Below are positions 21,511-33,218 of a stretch of DNA of 64,000 nucleotides, one piece after another. Where the stretch lies: NCBI GenBank assembly GCA_963662155.1, contig OY759261.1, forward strand, positions 35,220,522-35,284,521. Direction: 5' to 3'. Position 1 is the first letter of the stretch; each line of letters begins with the position of its first letter. Position numbers and translations under genes: made by a program. The notes below the pieces were generated by a model. The model searched no databases, was not told the origin of the DNA, and saw only the letters and a list, made by a program, of their open reading frames with translations. Source of the stretch: Lamellibrachia columna. Lineage: Eukaryota > Annelida > Polychaeta > Sabellida > Siboglinidae.

Positions 21511-22652
21511 GAGGTAGGTTTGATTTTTCATGAAATGATTCTAAAATGAGACGAGCAAAAATTTAATTGTTGAGTCAGTTTTAATGTGTAGTAAGGTGAG
21601 TAATGAATGTGGACATTACTTGAAGCATATTATTACAACAAACAGATGTGTAGTAAGGTGAATAATGAGTGTGGACATTACACTGGGAGCGTATTATTAC
21701 AACAAATGTGTAGTAAGGTGAATAATGAGTGTGGACATTACACTAGGAGGGTATTATTACAACAAACGTGTAGTAAGGTGAATAATGAGTGTGGACATAA
21801 CACTGGGAACATATTACAACACACAGATGGTAGTGTTTACAACTAAAAACACAACAAAGTGAATCAATATGAAACCTAATATTTATTGCAGTTTGTGCTA
21901 CAGAAGTTTGAAGAATTCCGTACGCTGCAACACAAAAGAACCAGGCTGATCACATTACACAGAGAGAGTTATATATAGGAAGACTTGCCTTACTCTTGGT
22001 CACATTACACAGTGAGAGTTATAAACAGGAGGCCCTGTCTTACTCTTGATCACAGTACACAGAGATAGTTATAAATGGGAGGCCCTGTCTTACTCTTGAT
22101 CACGTTACACAGCGAGTTATAAACAGGAGGCCCCGTCTTACTCTTGATCACATTACACAGTGAGAGTTATAAATAGGAGGCCCTGCCTTACTCTTGGTCA
22201 CATTACACAGTGAGAGTTATAAATAGGAGGCCCTGTCTTACTCTTGGTCACATTACACAGTGAGAGTTATAAATAGGAGGTCCTGCCTTACTATTGATCA
22301 TATTACACAGTGAGTTATAAATAAGAGGCCCTGTCTTACTCTTGCTGCCAGACATAATTTATTTTGGATAAGTCCTGATGCCAGATATTATCTGACCACA
22401 GTATGTATCCCAAATGGCACAATTGTGAAACTGTTTGGTTGTATACATTAATATAAATGAATATTCACAACTGATGCAAACAAATTGTTACAAAAAAGTA
22501 CTTGTGAATGTTTCATGATCAAATTCTGTGAAAAAGCTACAGCAATACGCAGTGGTTACGTGAACATTGTAGCGCCAGTGTTCATAAATGTTTGTGCCCT
22601 TTAAATGTCTGTGGTGTGGAACAAGATAGCTGGGAATTGTAGACTTCTCTAT

Positions 22653-23949
22653 CAGACCTGTTAAGTTTTTGAAATGACAAAACTGGAGATTTGTGCACGA
22701 AATTAAAGCGAGATACCAAAAGTTGATTTTGTTGTGTGGCGATCGAATGACGAAATGCACTAATATTAAAAGACATACAATAAATGTAAAAAAGACTTTA
22801 TTTGTATAATATCTGAACAATATCAGATCATTAACAGTTCACACAAAATACAAACAATACAGTGTACACCACAGCATGGCAACGAAACGAATACCTGAAG
22901 AAGATGAGCTGGTTAAACATTCACCCACTGGAAAAATCTGAATGATACTCATTTATTCTCTAAATTATATGCAATATATATAATTGAACTGAAATTATTC
23001 AGATATTACAATGATTACACATGATGATAACAATAAAATAACTATTACAAATGAAGTTCACTATATATATGAACTCCTAACACAAGCAGGACCCATTCTG
23101 AAAATGAGACGTTACACAACAATAATGATCCAATTAGTAACATTGAGCAGTGAGCACCTGAAAATTGCCAAAGTAAATTTGCTAATTACATCAGAATTCT
23201 TATCATTTACTATCTAAATGATAAGCATAAGATTAAAATAATTAATTAAATCATGAATTAATTCCAATTAACCATATTATATACAACTTATTCTTGATTG
23301 TATAAACAAAATCTTAGTCTTTTGGATTAACAAAGAAGGAAGTCACATGATCGTTTGCCTGTGAAAACCGGTATAGATTGATGTGCTGCGATGTTAACTT
23401 TGTCGAATGGTGAATGGCATCGTATTTACCCCCTGTGGCAACGCTAAAGTAAAAGTTACATGCCCCTCTGTCGCTGCGACCTATCCGTCGCAGATCGGAG
23501 AACCATGCTTGTTAGAATTTGGACGAATAGAATATTTCGTTTATTGATGACACAGCTGAGACAAACCTGTTTTTGTTGGTGCCATATTGTCATGCAGTTC
23601 AGTGCTCGCAGCTGATCGCGGGCAAGCTTATATAGAACGCCTGATGCAATTCGATGTTTCGAGACCACATGATAATTTTCATCCAATTAAAATGTCTGTT
23701 GAACGTTTCCGGAAATTAAATATGCAACAACAAAAATATTAACTGAAATAAACTTGCGATTCGGCAAGTTTCATGGAAATCGCCAAAATATTTATTTCTA
23801 AAATGGAGTATATAGTCTGAAATTTGGGAGGTAAAAAAAAATTAGAGGAGGCATGATAAACTGGATATTTCATCTCCTGCATGGGAGAAAGGAAGATGGG
23901 TGCCAAAAGCGGGAGTCTCCCACAAGAAGCGGGAGACTTAACAGGTCTA
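22653..23949. mobile_element. hAT-like DNA element inserted in copy B
   Basis: Copy A is continuous across this point (CTTCTCTACATGTGCC at 8251-8266), whereas copy B has about 1.3 kb extra. The insert starts CAGACCTGTTAAGT and ends ACTTAACAGGTCT(A), giving inverted repeats of 13 bp (22654-22666 and 23936-23948). TCTATC-like sequence lies on both sides, but no clean target duplication can be fixed. Inner sequence has GGGAGTCTCCC near the right end. One minus frame of 76 codons (23456-23686) has no recognised motif, so the element is non-autonomous or decayed. Confidence 0.75.
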
Positions 23950-23973
23950 TCTATCATCCCTCTCTACATGTGC

Positions 23974-24081
23974 CTACTTCGTTGACTCCTGTTGTTCAGA
24001 CAGCGGGTAGTTGTTGAGGACGTCTTCCCACTTTCTCTTTCCATTTGACAAATCACTGACAATCTTTGGCAGCCGAGTGAT
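23974..24081 (-). pseudogene. GARS1: GARS1 terminal exon, copy B
   Basis: Identical in length (36 codons with stop) and splice acceptor to copy A. Only a few substitutions are seen (NNYPLSEQQES here, NNYPLFEQQAS in copy A). The phenylalanine of YPLFE, conserved in animal GARS1, is serine here. The hAT-like insertion lies 25 bp beyond the stop codon, in what would be the 3' UTR. In exon order from 40 kb downwards this copy, not copy A, is the first terminal exon met. Confidence 0.85.
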
Positions 24082-24560
24082 CTAAACAACACAAAGACAC
24101 ATTACACAACATGCAACATTTGATATACAACATTCATTAGTTTTAAGAGAACACAAACTGCCTCCAAGATTATCCCTGGTTATACTCTGGGCTTAGGCAG
24201 AATGAGCCCATGTACAGTTTGCATGTTTCACATATTAATGGATTTTCACTTTGAACCAAATGAAAACATTTTTTTTGGTTGAATTTGAATGATGAATTGG
24301 AGGTGTTTATTTAAATGATGAATTGGAGGTGTTTATTTGACCCCAGAAAGATACACAATAACTTAAAACAGTTAACTCAAACAAGTCTTTCATAAAAAAT
24401 TACTGAAAATAATTGTATAGGCCCATATGTCTCATGTGAAACATGCATGAAATATATCCACCATGTACACATGTGACAAACCATACCAGTACAATGATGA
24501 ATTGGCTGTAACAGTTACAAAAACTGTATCATTAGCATTTACTCAGTCAACAGCTGCTAT

Positions 24561-25336
24561 AGTCATTATGGAGAGGTGGTTATTACAGAGAGGTGGTCAA
24601 TACAGACCCTAATTAGTGTCTATTATACTTTTTATAGAGAGCCAGGCTGTTTCACAAATGACGTAAACTCAGGGTTGAAGCTGAGTGGCAGGACAGAACC
24701 TTTGTACGGGGCAATTACTGGCGGCAGGGCAAGGTGCTGCAGACAGACAGAAACATTGTATTGCTCAGCAATTCGTGGATAACAACATGCTTAGTGACAA
24801 TTGTTCTTATAAAACAGTTTGGCACAGTAACCGTCTGTAGCATAGCTACAATAGTTTATTTCAGCAAACAAGGCTGGCAGTTGTTCCTGTTAAAGTAAAC
24901 TGGCCCCAGGCGACCAGTAACATGAAACCATGTGTAGATTATATTTCATAAACATTTGTACATCAGTATGCAGTCTTGTAAAATATTTGCCCCACTTTCT
25001 TGGTTATTTCCCTTCATGTAAAAGGGGTATACTGTTCAATGCTAGTTATCAAATACACCAGCAAATCCAATCAAATCAGTCCCTTGCAACTAACAAAAGT
25101 AGAGAAAGAGAACAAGTTATAAAGTTACAGATGGGTTTGTCAACCTGTCAAAGTTTAAAACAGAATTTACCTTTCAGTGGTTAAGTTAAACTGTGACATG
25201 CACATTGCATTATGGGAAATAAATGGGTCAATTTCAAATAATGTACATAAAGTGATCAGCAAATTTCTTAATTTGTTTAATTTTTAAAAAACACCCCTAC
25301 TTATTAAATGTTACATACTCAATTTAGCATATGGCC
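24561..25336. other. no gene recognised
   Basis: Unique-looking sequence with two short plus frames (24576-24782 and 24930-25184) lacking motifs or splice context. Confidence 0.4.
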
Positions 25337-26195
25337 TCCACTGTCCTAGTAAAGTCTTCCTCCAAGGCACAGAGAGAGGCAGAGAAAGAACTGGACTGAC
25401 AACATTAAAGACAAGACACTGTCCTAGTAAAGTCTTCCTCCAAGGCACAGAGAGAGGCAGAGAAAGAACTGGACTGACAACATTAAAGACAAGACACTGT
25501 CCTAGTAAAGTCTTCCTCCAAGGCACAGAGAGAGGCAGAGAAAGAACTGGACTGACAACATTAAAGACAAGACACTGACCTAGTAAAGTCACCCTCCAAG
25601 GCACAGAGAGAGGCAGAGAAAGAACTGGACTGACAACATTAAAGACAAGACACTGTCCTAGTAAAGTCTTCCTCCAAGGCACAGAGAGGCAGAGAAAGAA
25701 CTGGACTGACAACATTAAAGACAAGACACTGACCTAGTAAAGTCACCCTCCAAGGCACAGAGAGAGGCAGAGAAAGAACTGGACTGACAACATTAAAGAC
25801 AAGACACTGTCCTAGTAAAGTCTTCCTCCAAGGCACAGAGAGAGGCAGAGAAAGAACTGGACCGACAACATTAAAGACAAGACACTGTCCTAGTAAAGTC
25901 TTCCTCCAAGGCACAGAGAGAGGCAGAGAAAGAACTGGACCGACAACATTAAAGACAAGACACTGACCTAGTAAAGTCTTCCTCCAAGGCACAGAGAGAG
26001 GCAGAGAAAGAACTGGACTGACAACATTAAAGACAAGACACTGTCCTAGTAAAGTCTTCCTCCAAGGCACAGAGAGAGGCAGAGAAAAAACTGGACTGAC
26101 AACATTAAAGACAAAACACTGACCTAGTAAAGTCACCCTCCAAGGCACAGACAGAGGCAGAGAAAGAACTGGACTGACAACACCAAAGACAAGAC
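25337..26195. repeat. 78-bp minisatellite, ~11 copies
   Basis: CTGTCCTAGTAAAGTCTTCC starts at 25341, 25419, 25497 and so on. Variants (CTGACC..TCACCC versus CTGTCC..TCTTCC) alternate irregularly. On the minus strand each unit carries TTGTCAG|TCCAGTTCTTTC, which resembles a splice acceptor, and the array lies where GARS1 exons between motif 3 and the terminal exon would be expected in copy B. I could not align its translation convincingly to the enzyme. Confidence 0.92.
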
Positions 26196-26259
26196 TTGAC
26201 TTCCACGAGACACAAGTGGCAGCAAGGGACTGGAAAAGGTGGAGACAGATTGTCAGATC

Positions 26260-26600
26260 ATCAGTGGGGTGCCCCAATGATTTTAGCAAAACTCCACACC
26301 AGTGGCGCCACATAGTGAATGTAATGTAAATCATGATTTCACCACAGCCTCAACTTACATTTCATGTACCACCAACATACAATTCCGCACTGTCCATTTT
26401 GAATTTATAATCAAGTTGTGGCAGTGGTGATATGTCCATTTTGAATTCATAATCAAGTTGTGGCAATGGTGATATGCTGAGTGGTGCCACTGATGGGGAG
26501 TTTGGATTTCAGTTTTAACTTTCATCGCATCCATTTTGAAAATTCACTGTTGTTGTATGTGATGTTTTATACGCTGTCTTTATTTAGACTCAACTGTAAT
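26260..26600. repeat. rearranged intron pieces of the GARS1 duplication
   Basis: 26275-26350 matches 10010-10100 and 26370-26585 matches 8740-8875 with internal duplication (GTCCATTTTGAATTYATAAT twice). This shows that copy B was rearranged, not simply copied. Confidence 0.7.
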
Positions 26601-26689
26601 ATTATACAAGCTACAATTATAATATTTAATTATTTATACTTGCTTGTAATATTGTATGAGAGATGCCAACTTCCAACCATAAGTCGGTG

Positions 26690-26850
26690 TAATGATGTTG
26701 TGGTGATTGCCATGTATGGGAGTATCCCCTCTCCCACTGTGGGCATCTGCGGGTAACCCCTCTCTCACTGAGGAAGTCTGGGAGTATCCCCTGTCCCACT
26801 GGGGGAGTCCCACTGGGGGAGTCTGAGTATCCCCTCTCTCACTGGGCAAT
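26690..26850. repeat. short degenerate TATCCCCTCTCYCACTG repeat
   Basis: Four or five loose units of about 30-35 bp. Confidence 0.6.
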
Positions 26851-27240
26851 GTTAGTAACCAGTTCAGGCAATAATCCTTGTGTTTGTTTACTTAAGCTAG
26901 GAAGTCCATAATGAAGTTAGCGGTAAAATGCTGCTCATACATGGACAGTGTTAGGAACTAGCTGAGTCTATTTCAATGGTGACTCAAGTCACACAGCACC
27001 AGTAGTCTTTATTCAAATTAATTAAGTAAGTAATTCTGGGGAGAGTCCGAGTACTTGTCTAATGGTTATATATTCTTATTATAATAAATAAATTATTATT
27101 GTTAGATTATACACCTGATGTACTGTTTTATATTATTGTCCATCAAGCCTCATATTGTGTATTGTGCAGAGTATACCTACATTTACATTGTCTGATTTGT
27201 GAATCCAGTTGCACATGTTCTTGGAAAGTGTTTAGCAGTG

Positions 27241-27403
27241 AGCAGATCATGGCTCTCTACAGTCTACAAACCAGAAGGTGGTCAGATCATGGCTCTCTAC
27301 AGTCTACAAACCAGAAGGTGGTCAGATCATGGCTCTCTACAGTCTACAAACCAGAAGGTGGTCAGATCATGGCTCTCTACAGTCTACAAACCAGAAGGTG
27401 GTA
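27241..27403. repeat. 40-bp minisatellite, 4 copies
   Basis: AGATCATGGCTCTCTACAGT + CTACAAACCAGAAGGTGGTC, exactly 40 bp. The unit contains CTCTCTACAG|TCTACAAACCAGAAG|GTGGTC, which looks like a small exon with both splice sites on the plus strand. The flanking plus frame (27199-27606) has no recognised homologue. Confidence 0.9.
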
Positions 27404-27764
27404 GTGTGATAAGTGCAATTAACAGTCAGGTGCTAGCAAAACTAGGATCTGAGAGAGCAGAAATAAGAGCAGTTCTTGAGGTTTCACAGGAGAAATCCTT
27501 TGGTGCCTCAGATTTAGCAATTACCCACCCATTTGATATAACTACAGAAATATTTGAAGTTTACTGGCTAGGTTTTTTAACCCTAGGTAATGACTGGTCT
27601 AAGTAATGTAATTATGTTACTTATTTATTAAATAAAGAGTTTTTTATGGTTTTCCTCATCAACTGCTTTTGCATAATTAATTGTTCCTGAATTATATTAA
27701 TTAATTAACAAGTTTTATTTTTAAAATATACTATTATTAATAATTTACTATATCATACAATATG

Positions 27765-27862
27765 TACTCGTACTCATGAAAATGTACTCGTACTCAGTTT
27801 TTAGTAATGTACTCATACTCAGCCATCACTAATGTACTCGTACTCGTGAGAATGTACTCAGA
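27765..27862. repeat. short AATGTACTCGTACTC repeat
   Basis: Five loosely spaced copies of ATGTACTCRTACTC. The remainder of 27604-28002 is AT-rich without features. Confidence 0.65.
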
Positions 27863-28002
27863 CCCAGGTCTGGCCCCCCAATGTCAACCCCACAGATATC
27901 AACTTTGAACTCCTCCCAATATTTAACAACTTTCAATACCAATGATCATGATTGAGACATTAGTGTTTCAGTCCTTCCAATAGTTCCTCGTTACTAACCG
28001 TG

Positions 28003-31000
28003 TACTTTCTTTGTGTATCTCTTGACAGGAACCATGTCTGACTTGAGGGCGACCTCCCTCTCTCTTTGTGTGTCTCTTGACAGGAACCATGTCTGACTTG
28101 AGGGTGACCTCCCTCTCTCTTTGTGTGTCTCTTGACAGGAACCATGTCTGACTTGAGGGTGACCTCCCTCTCTCTTTGTGTGTCTCTTGACAGGAACCAT
28201 GTCTGACTTGAGGGTGACCTCCCTCTCTCTTTGTGTATCTCTTGACAGGAACCATGTCTGACTTGAGGGCGACCTCCCTCTCTCTTTGTGTGTCTCTTGA
28301 CAGGAACAATGTCTGACTTGAGGGTGACCTCCCTCTCTCTTTGTGTGTCTCTTGACAGGAACCATGTCTGACTTGAGGGTGACCTCCCTCTCTCTTTGTG
28401 TGTCTCTTGACAGGAACCATGTCTGACTTGAGGGTGACCTCCCTCTCTCTTTGTGTATCTCTTGACAGGAACCATGTCTGACTTGAGGGTGACCTCCCTC
28501 TCTCTTTGTGTATCTCTTGACAGGAACCATGTCTGACTTGAGGGTCACCTCCCTCTCTCTTTGTGTATCTCTTGACAGGAACCATGTTTGACTTGAGGGT
28601 GACCGCCCTCTCTCTTTGTGTATCTCTTGACAGGAACCATGTCTGACTTGAGGGTGACCTCTCTCTCTTTGTGTATCTCTTGACAGGAACCATGTCTGAC
28701 TGGAGGGTCACCTCCCTCTCTCTTTGTGTATCTCTTGACAGGAACCATGTCTGACTTGAGGGCGACCTCCCTCTCTCTTTGTGTATCTCTTGACAGGAAC
28801 CATGTCTGACTTGAGGGTGACCTCCCTCTCTCTTTGTGTATCTCTTGACAGGAACCATGTCTGACTTGAGGGCGACCTCCCTCTCTCTTTGTGTATCTCT
28901 TGACAGGAACCATGTCTGACTTGAGGGTGACCTCCCTCTCTCTTTGTGTGTCTATTGACAGGAACCATGTCTGACTTGAGGGTGACCTCCCTCTCTCTTT
29001 GTGTATCTCTTGACAGGAACCATGTCTGACTTGAGGGTGACCTCCCTCTCTCTTTGTGTATCTCTTGACAGGAACCATGTCTGACTTGAGGGTGACCTCC
29101 CTCTCTCTTTGTGTATCTCTTGACAGGAACCATGTCTGACTTGAGGGTCACCTCCCTCTCTCTTTGTGTATCTCTTGACAGGAACCATGTCTGACTTGAG
29201 GGTGACCTCCCTCTCTCTTCGTGTGTCTCTTGACAGGAACCATGTCTGACTTGAGGGTGACCTCCCTCTTTCTTTGTGTATCTCTTGACAGGAACCATGT
29301 CTGACTTGAGGGTGACCTCCCCCTCTCTTTGTGTATCTCTTGACAGGAACCATGTCTGACTTGAGGGCCACCTCCCTCTCTCTTTGTGTGTCTCTTGACA
29401 GGAACCATGTCTGACTTGAGGGTGACCTCCCTCTCGCTTTGTGTGTCTCTTGACAGGAACCATGTCTGACTTGAGGGTGACCTCCCTCTCTCTTTGTGTA
29501 TCTCTTGACAGGAACCATGTCTGACTTGAGGGTGACCTCCCTCTCTCTTCGTGTGTCTCTTGACAGGAACCATGTCTGACTTGAGGGTCACCTCCCTCTT
29601 TCTTTGTGTATCTCTTGACAGGAACCATGTCTGACTTGAGGGTGACCTCCCTCTCTCTTTGTGTATCTCTTGACAGGAACCATGTCTGACTTGAGGGTGA
29701 CCTCCCTCTCTCTTTGTGTGTCTCTTGACAGGAACCATGTCTGACTTGAGGGTGACCTCCCTCTCTCTTTGTGTATCTCTTGACAGGAACCATGTCTGAC
29801 TTGAGGGTGACCTCCCTCTCTCTTTGTGTATCTCTTGACAGGAACCATGTCTGACTTGAGGGTGACCTCCCTCTCTCTTTGTGTATCTCTTGACAGGAAC
29901 CATGTCTGACTTGAGGGTCACCTCCCTCTCTCTTTGTGTATCTCTTGACAGGAACCATGTTTGACTTGAGGGTGACCGCCCTCTCTCTTTGTGTATCTCT
30001 TGACAGGAACCATGTCTGACTTGAGGGTGACCTCTCTCTCTTTGTGTATCTCTTGACAGGAACCATGTCTGACTGGAGGGTCACCTCCCTCTCTCTTTGT
30101 GTATCTCTTGACAGGAACCATGTCTGACTTGAGGGCGACCTCCCTCTCTCTTTGTGTATCTCTTGACAGGAACCATGTCTGACTTGAGGGTGACCTCCCT
30201 CTCTCTTTGTGTATCTCTTGACAGGAACCATGTCTGACTTGAGGGCGACCTCCCTCTCTCTTTGTGTATCTCTTGACAGGAACCATGTCTGACTTGAGGG
30301 TGACCTCCCTCTCTCTTTGTGTGTCTATTGACAGGAACCATGTCTGACTTGAGGGTGACCTCCCTCTCTCTTTGTGTATCTCTTGACAGGAACCATGTCT
30401 GACTTGAGGGTGACCTCCCTCTCTCTTTGTGTATCTCTTGACAGGAACCATGTCTGACTTGAGGGTCACCTCCCTCTCTCTTTGTGTATCTCTTGACAGG
30501 AACCATGTCTGACTTGAGGGTGACCTCCCTCTCTCTTCGTGTGTCTCTTGACAGGAACCATGTCTGACTTGAGGGTGACCTCCCTCTTTCTTTGTGTATC
30601 TCTTGACAGGAACCATGTCTGACTTGAGGGTGACCTCCCCCTCTCTTTGTGTATCTCTTGACAGGAACCATGTCTGACTTGAGGGCCACCTCCCTCTCTC
30701 TTTGTGTGTCTCTTGACAGGAACCATGTCTGACTTGAGGGTGACCTCCCTCTCGCTTTGTGTGTCTCTTGACAGGAACCATGTCTGACTTGAGGGTGACC
30801 TCCCTCTCTCTTTGTGTATCTCTTGACAGGAACCATGTCTGACTTGAGGGTGACCTCCCTCTCTCTTCGTGTGTCTCTTGACAGGAACCATGTCTGACTT
30901 GAGGGTCACCTCCCTCTTTCTTTGTGTATCTCTTGACAGGAACCATGTCTGACTTGAGGGTGACCTCCCTCTCTCTTTGTGTATCTCTTGACAGGAACCA

Positions 31001-31203
31001 TGTCTGACTTGAGGGTCACCTCCCTCTCTCTTTGTGTGTCTCTTGACAGGAACCATGTCTGACTTGAGGGTCACCTCCCTCTCTGTTTGTGTGTCTCTTG
31101 ACAGGAACCATGTCTCACTTGAGGGTCACCTCCCTCTCTGTTTGTGTATCTCTTGACAGGAACCATGTCTGACTTGAGGGCCACCTCCCTCTCTCTTTGT
31201 GTA
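28003..31203 (-). repeat. 55-bp mega-minisatellite made from the end of a GARS1 exon, ~58 copies
   Basis: The step is 55 bp. On the minus strand each unit encodes, in one of its frames, TLKSDMVPVKRYTK. GARS1 has QLTKDMINVKRFQK at the end of the exon before motif 3, so the unit is that exon end. The last unit on the minus side (about 28003-28010) reads ...TACACAAAGAAA|GTACACGG, a plausible donor. As 55 = 1 modulo 3, all three minus frames cycle through the same three peptides and stay open for up to 507 codons. If transcribed, such an exon would insert over a thousand codons into the catalytic domain. A real function for the long frames is unlikely. Confidence 0.9.
28545..31203. repeat. 1,373-bp higher-order repeat within the 55-bp array
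   Basis: Rare variants recur at a fixed distance. ACCATGTTTGACTTGAGGG is at 28581 and 29954, and CTGACTGGAGGGTC is at about 28698 and 30071, both 1,373 bp apart (25 units, one lacking 2 bp). Runs of other variants keep the same order. The array therefore contains two copies of a 25-unit block, about 28.5-29.9 and 29.9-31.2 kb. Confidence 0.88.
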
Positions 31204-31438
31204 TTTTTCCTAGCCTCAGTGTTCTCTATCTGATGTCTATCCGCCAACTGTACATCATTTCTTTGTCTTATTTTACTATTCATGCACGAGCATATCATTT
31301 TCAAATTTGAAGGATTTCCTCTTATTATTATTGTTTAATTACTTAGGCTCGTACAATTCTCAATGTGTTGTTTATACAACAAGGCTAATTATCAATAATT
31401 AATTAACAACAGATAAACAAAATGGTTCAGTAACCAAC

Positions 31439-31603
31439 CCATTTTCCTTCATTGCAGTTTCGAGAGAATTCAGTGAACCCTCGTCCATCTTTGAGAGATT
31501 CCATGATCGCCTTAGCATCTTTCTTGAATTCTTTTCCCAGAAGGCCTTTGTTGGGTACAGCCTCCACAACTTCCTTTTCATATTGGCAAGGTCAAGGTCA
31601 CCA
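31439..31603 (-). pseudogene. GARS1: GARS1 exon (insertion region before motif 3)
   Basis: The minus strand between acceptor ATTATTCCAG (31604-) and a weak donor TGG|GTTGGT (31433-31438) contains EKEVVEAVPNKGLLGKEFKK, then DAKAIMESL. Animal GARS1 has [26 protein letters not shown]. The tail GRGFTEFSRNCNEGKW is less clear. In frame from the acceptor a TGA codon precedes QYEKEV, so either the true acceptor is elsewhere or the 5' end is damaged. The next GARS1 sequence on this strand is the 55-bp array, exactly where the following exon is expected. Confidence 0.82.
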
Positions 31604-32393
31604 CTGGAATAATAACTGATCCCTCTCGGATGGCATTTCCTTCAAAGGCTGAATTTCATTGACAGAAAATTCAGAACGTTGGCTATCCATTTTGAGTAAA
31701 TTGTTCTTCATGACAAGACTTAGAGTCAGCTTTAACAAAATTACACAATTTACACTGTATGAATACTGAAGAGATAGTGACCATGTACTGAAACATTTGT
31801 CTTAGTGACTTAACAAACTCTCACCAGAAATCAAACAAACGTGGAAAACTATGGTTCAACAAAAAGGATATTGGCTCCGGTACTTTCATTTATTCATGAG
31901 AGTGCTTTTAAAAAATCATAACATTGCCAATAATTATCACACAAATGTGACTGAGGTATCATTTTGTTGCAAAAAAGACTATTATAATACGTACAATGAT
32001 AAAAACCACAGCACAAAATCTTATCATGGGGATATTACTATTTGAATTTCATCAAAAAAAGAAAGCAACAATTTAAATTTTCACCCTGCCACTAGGTAAT
32101 TACTGAGTGGCTGTATGTCCCTATGTCCAAAACAAAAAAACAAAAATGAATCAAATATATTGAGAACTTTTACTTTTATGATTTTTTCCAACACTGGACA
32201 ATGGGCGGAAATCACGTTAGCAACTTGCTGATATTTACATCAAAAAACAAAATTTGCAATTTGCAGAAATATTGACGTGAACGTAAAAGTGAACTGATCG
32301 TCTCATGGTTTCTCTGTGTTCTCTTGTTATTTCTGTAAACTATTGCTGGAAGTTACTGAATGTCAAAATGTAAATTTTATTGTCTGATGAAAA
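31604..32393. other. intron-like sequence without recognised genes
   Basis: No GARS1 motif 2 (RNE...RREF-type) exon, nor the GWIE / CADRS region, is found here, although both would be expected between 34.3 and 31.6 kb in a complete gene. Confidence 0.5.
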
Positions 32394-32818
32394 TGTCAAA
32401 CACCTGACAACCAATGATCTGCTTTCTCTTCCTGAATGAATGCGTGTGTTTAAATGTCAAACACCTGAAAACCAATTATCTGCTTTCTCTTCCTGAATGA
32501 ATGTATGTGTTTAAATGTCAAACACCTGACAACCAATGATCTGCTTTCTCTTACTGAATGAATGCATGTGTTTAAATGTCAAACACCTGACAACCAATGA
32601 TCTGCTTTCTCTTACTGAATGAATGCGTGTGTTTAAATGTCAAACACCTGACAACCAATGATCTGCTTCCTCTTACTGAATGAATGCATGTGTTTAAATG
32701 TCAAACACCTGACAACCAATGATCTGCTTTCTCTTCCTGAATGAATGTGTGTGTTTAAATGTCAAACACCTGACAACCAATAATCTGCTTTCTCTTACTG
32801 AATGAATGCGTGTGTTTC
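32394..32818. repeat. 61-bp minisatellite, 7 copies
   Basis: CACCTGACAACCAATGATCT starts at 32401, 32462, 32523, 32584, 32645, 32706 and 32767. The last unit ends at TGCGTGTGTTT, where the LINE fragment begins (CAATGCAAGGAGC). Confidence 0.92.
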
Positions 32819-33218
32819 AATGCAAGGAGCATAGTAAATAAGAAAAACGAATTAAACATTATGGTACAAGATATTAACCCTCACATAACTGGTATAACCG
32901 AATCATGGGCCAACAAAGACATATCAGATGCTGAGTTAGGACTGACACGATATGTAATGTTTAGTAGAGATCGAACATGTAGAAAAGGAGAGGGAGTTAT
33001 TTTATATATTAAAGAATCTATTCAGACTTACAAAATAAAATTAGAAAGGGAAGCAAATTGCGATGAAGCTGTTTGGTGTAATAGTTACAGGAAATTCAAC
33101 ATTAACTATTGGATTAGTTTACCGAAGTCCAAACATAAACGAAGAGGATCACACAAAAATACAAAACGCTATAAACGAAGTGAGTAAAGGGGAATGTATC
33201 ATAATGGGAGATTTTATA
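32812..33218 (+). mobile_element. LINE endonuclease fragment (CR1-like, same family as 4.3 kb)
   Basis: CFNARSIVNKKNELNIMVQD, NPHITGITESW and GEGVILYIKESI are the start of the AP-like endonuclease of a CR1-type ORF2. The frame shifts after NCDEAVWC (about 33080) and then matches the 4.3-kb element again to IIMGDF (33216), where similarity stops. It supplies the 5' part missing from the 4.3-kb copy. Truncated at the 3' end, which is unusual for a simple LINE insertion. Confidence 0.9.

Larger units (their letters stand above)
21585..24560. repeat. segmental duplication copy B (partner of 7265-9150)
   Basis: In the same order and orientation as copy A it contains: the ~60-bp GTGTAGTAAGG repeats (21585-21830), the ~50-bp arrays (21945-22345), the TTGTGAAACT..TTTGGTTRTATA segment, the GARS1 terminal exon and its flanking intron to CAGTCAACAGCTGCTA (24541-24556; 9121-9140 in copy A). 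The copies differ by roughly 10-15% by eye, by array length, and by a 1.3-kb insertion present only here. Downstream, pieces near 10010-10100 reappear at 26275-26350 and 8740-8875 at 26370-26585. Confidence 0.88.

Noticed and set aside
28003..31203. Open frames up to 507 codons (VPVKRYTKREGG... repeats)
   Set aside because: The 55-bp period cycles the three frames. The only biological content is the GARS1 exon end from which the unit came.
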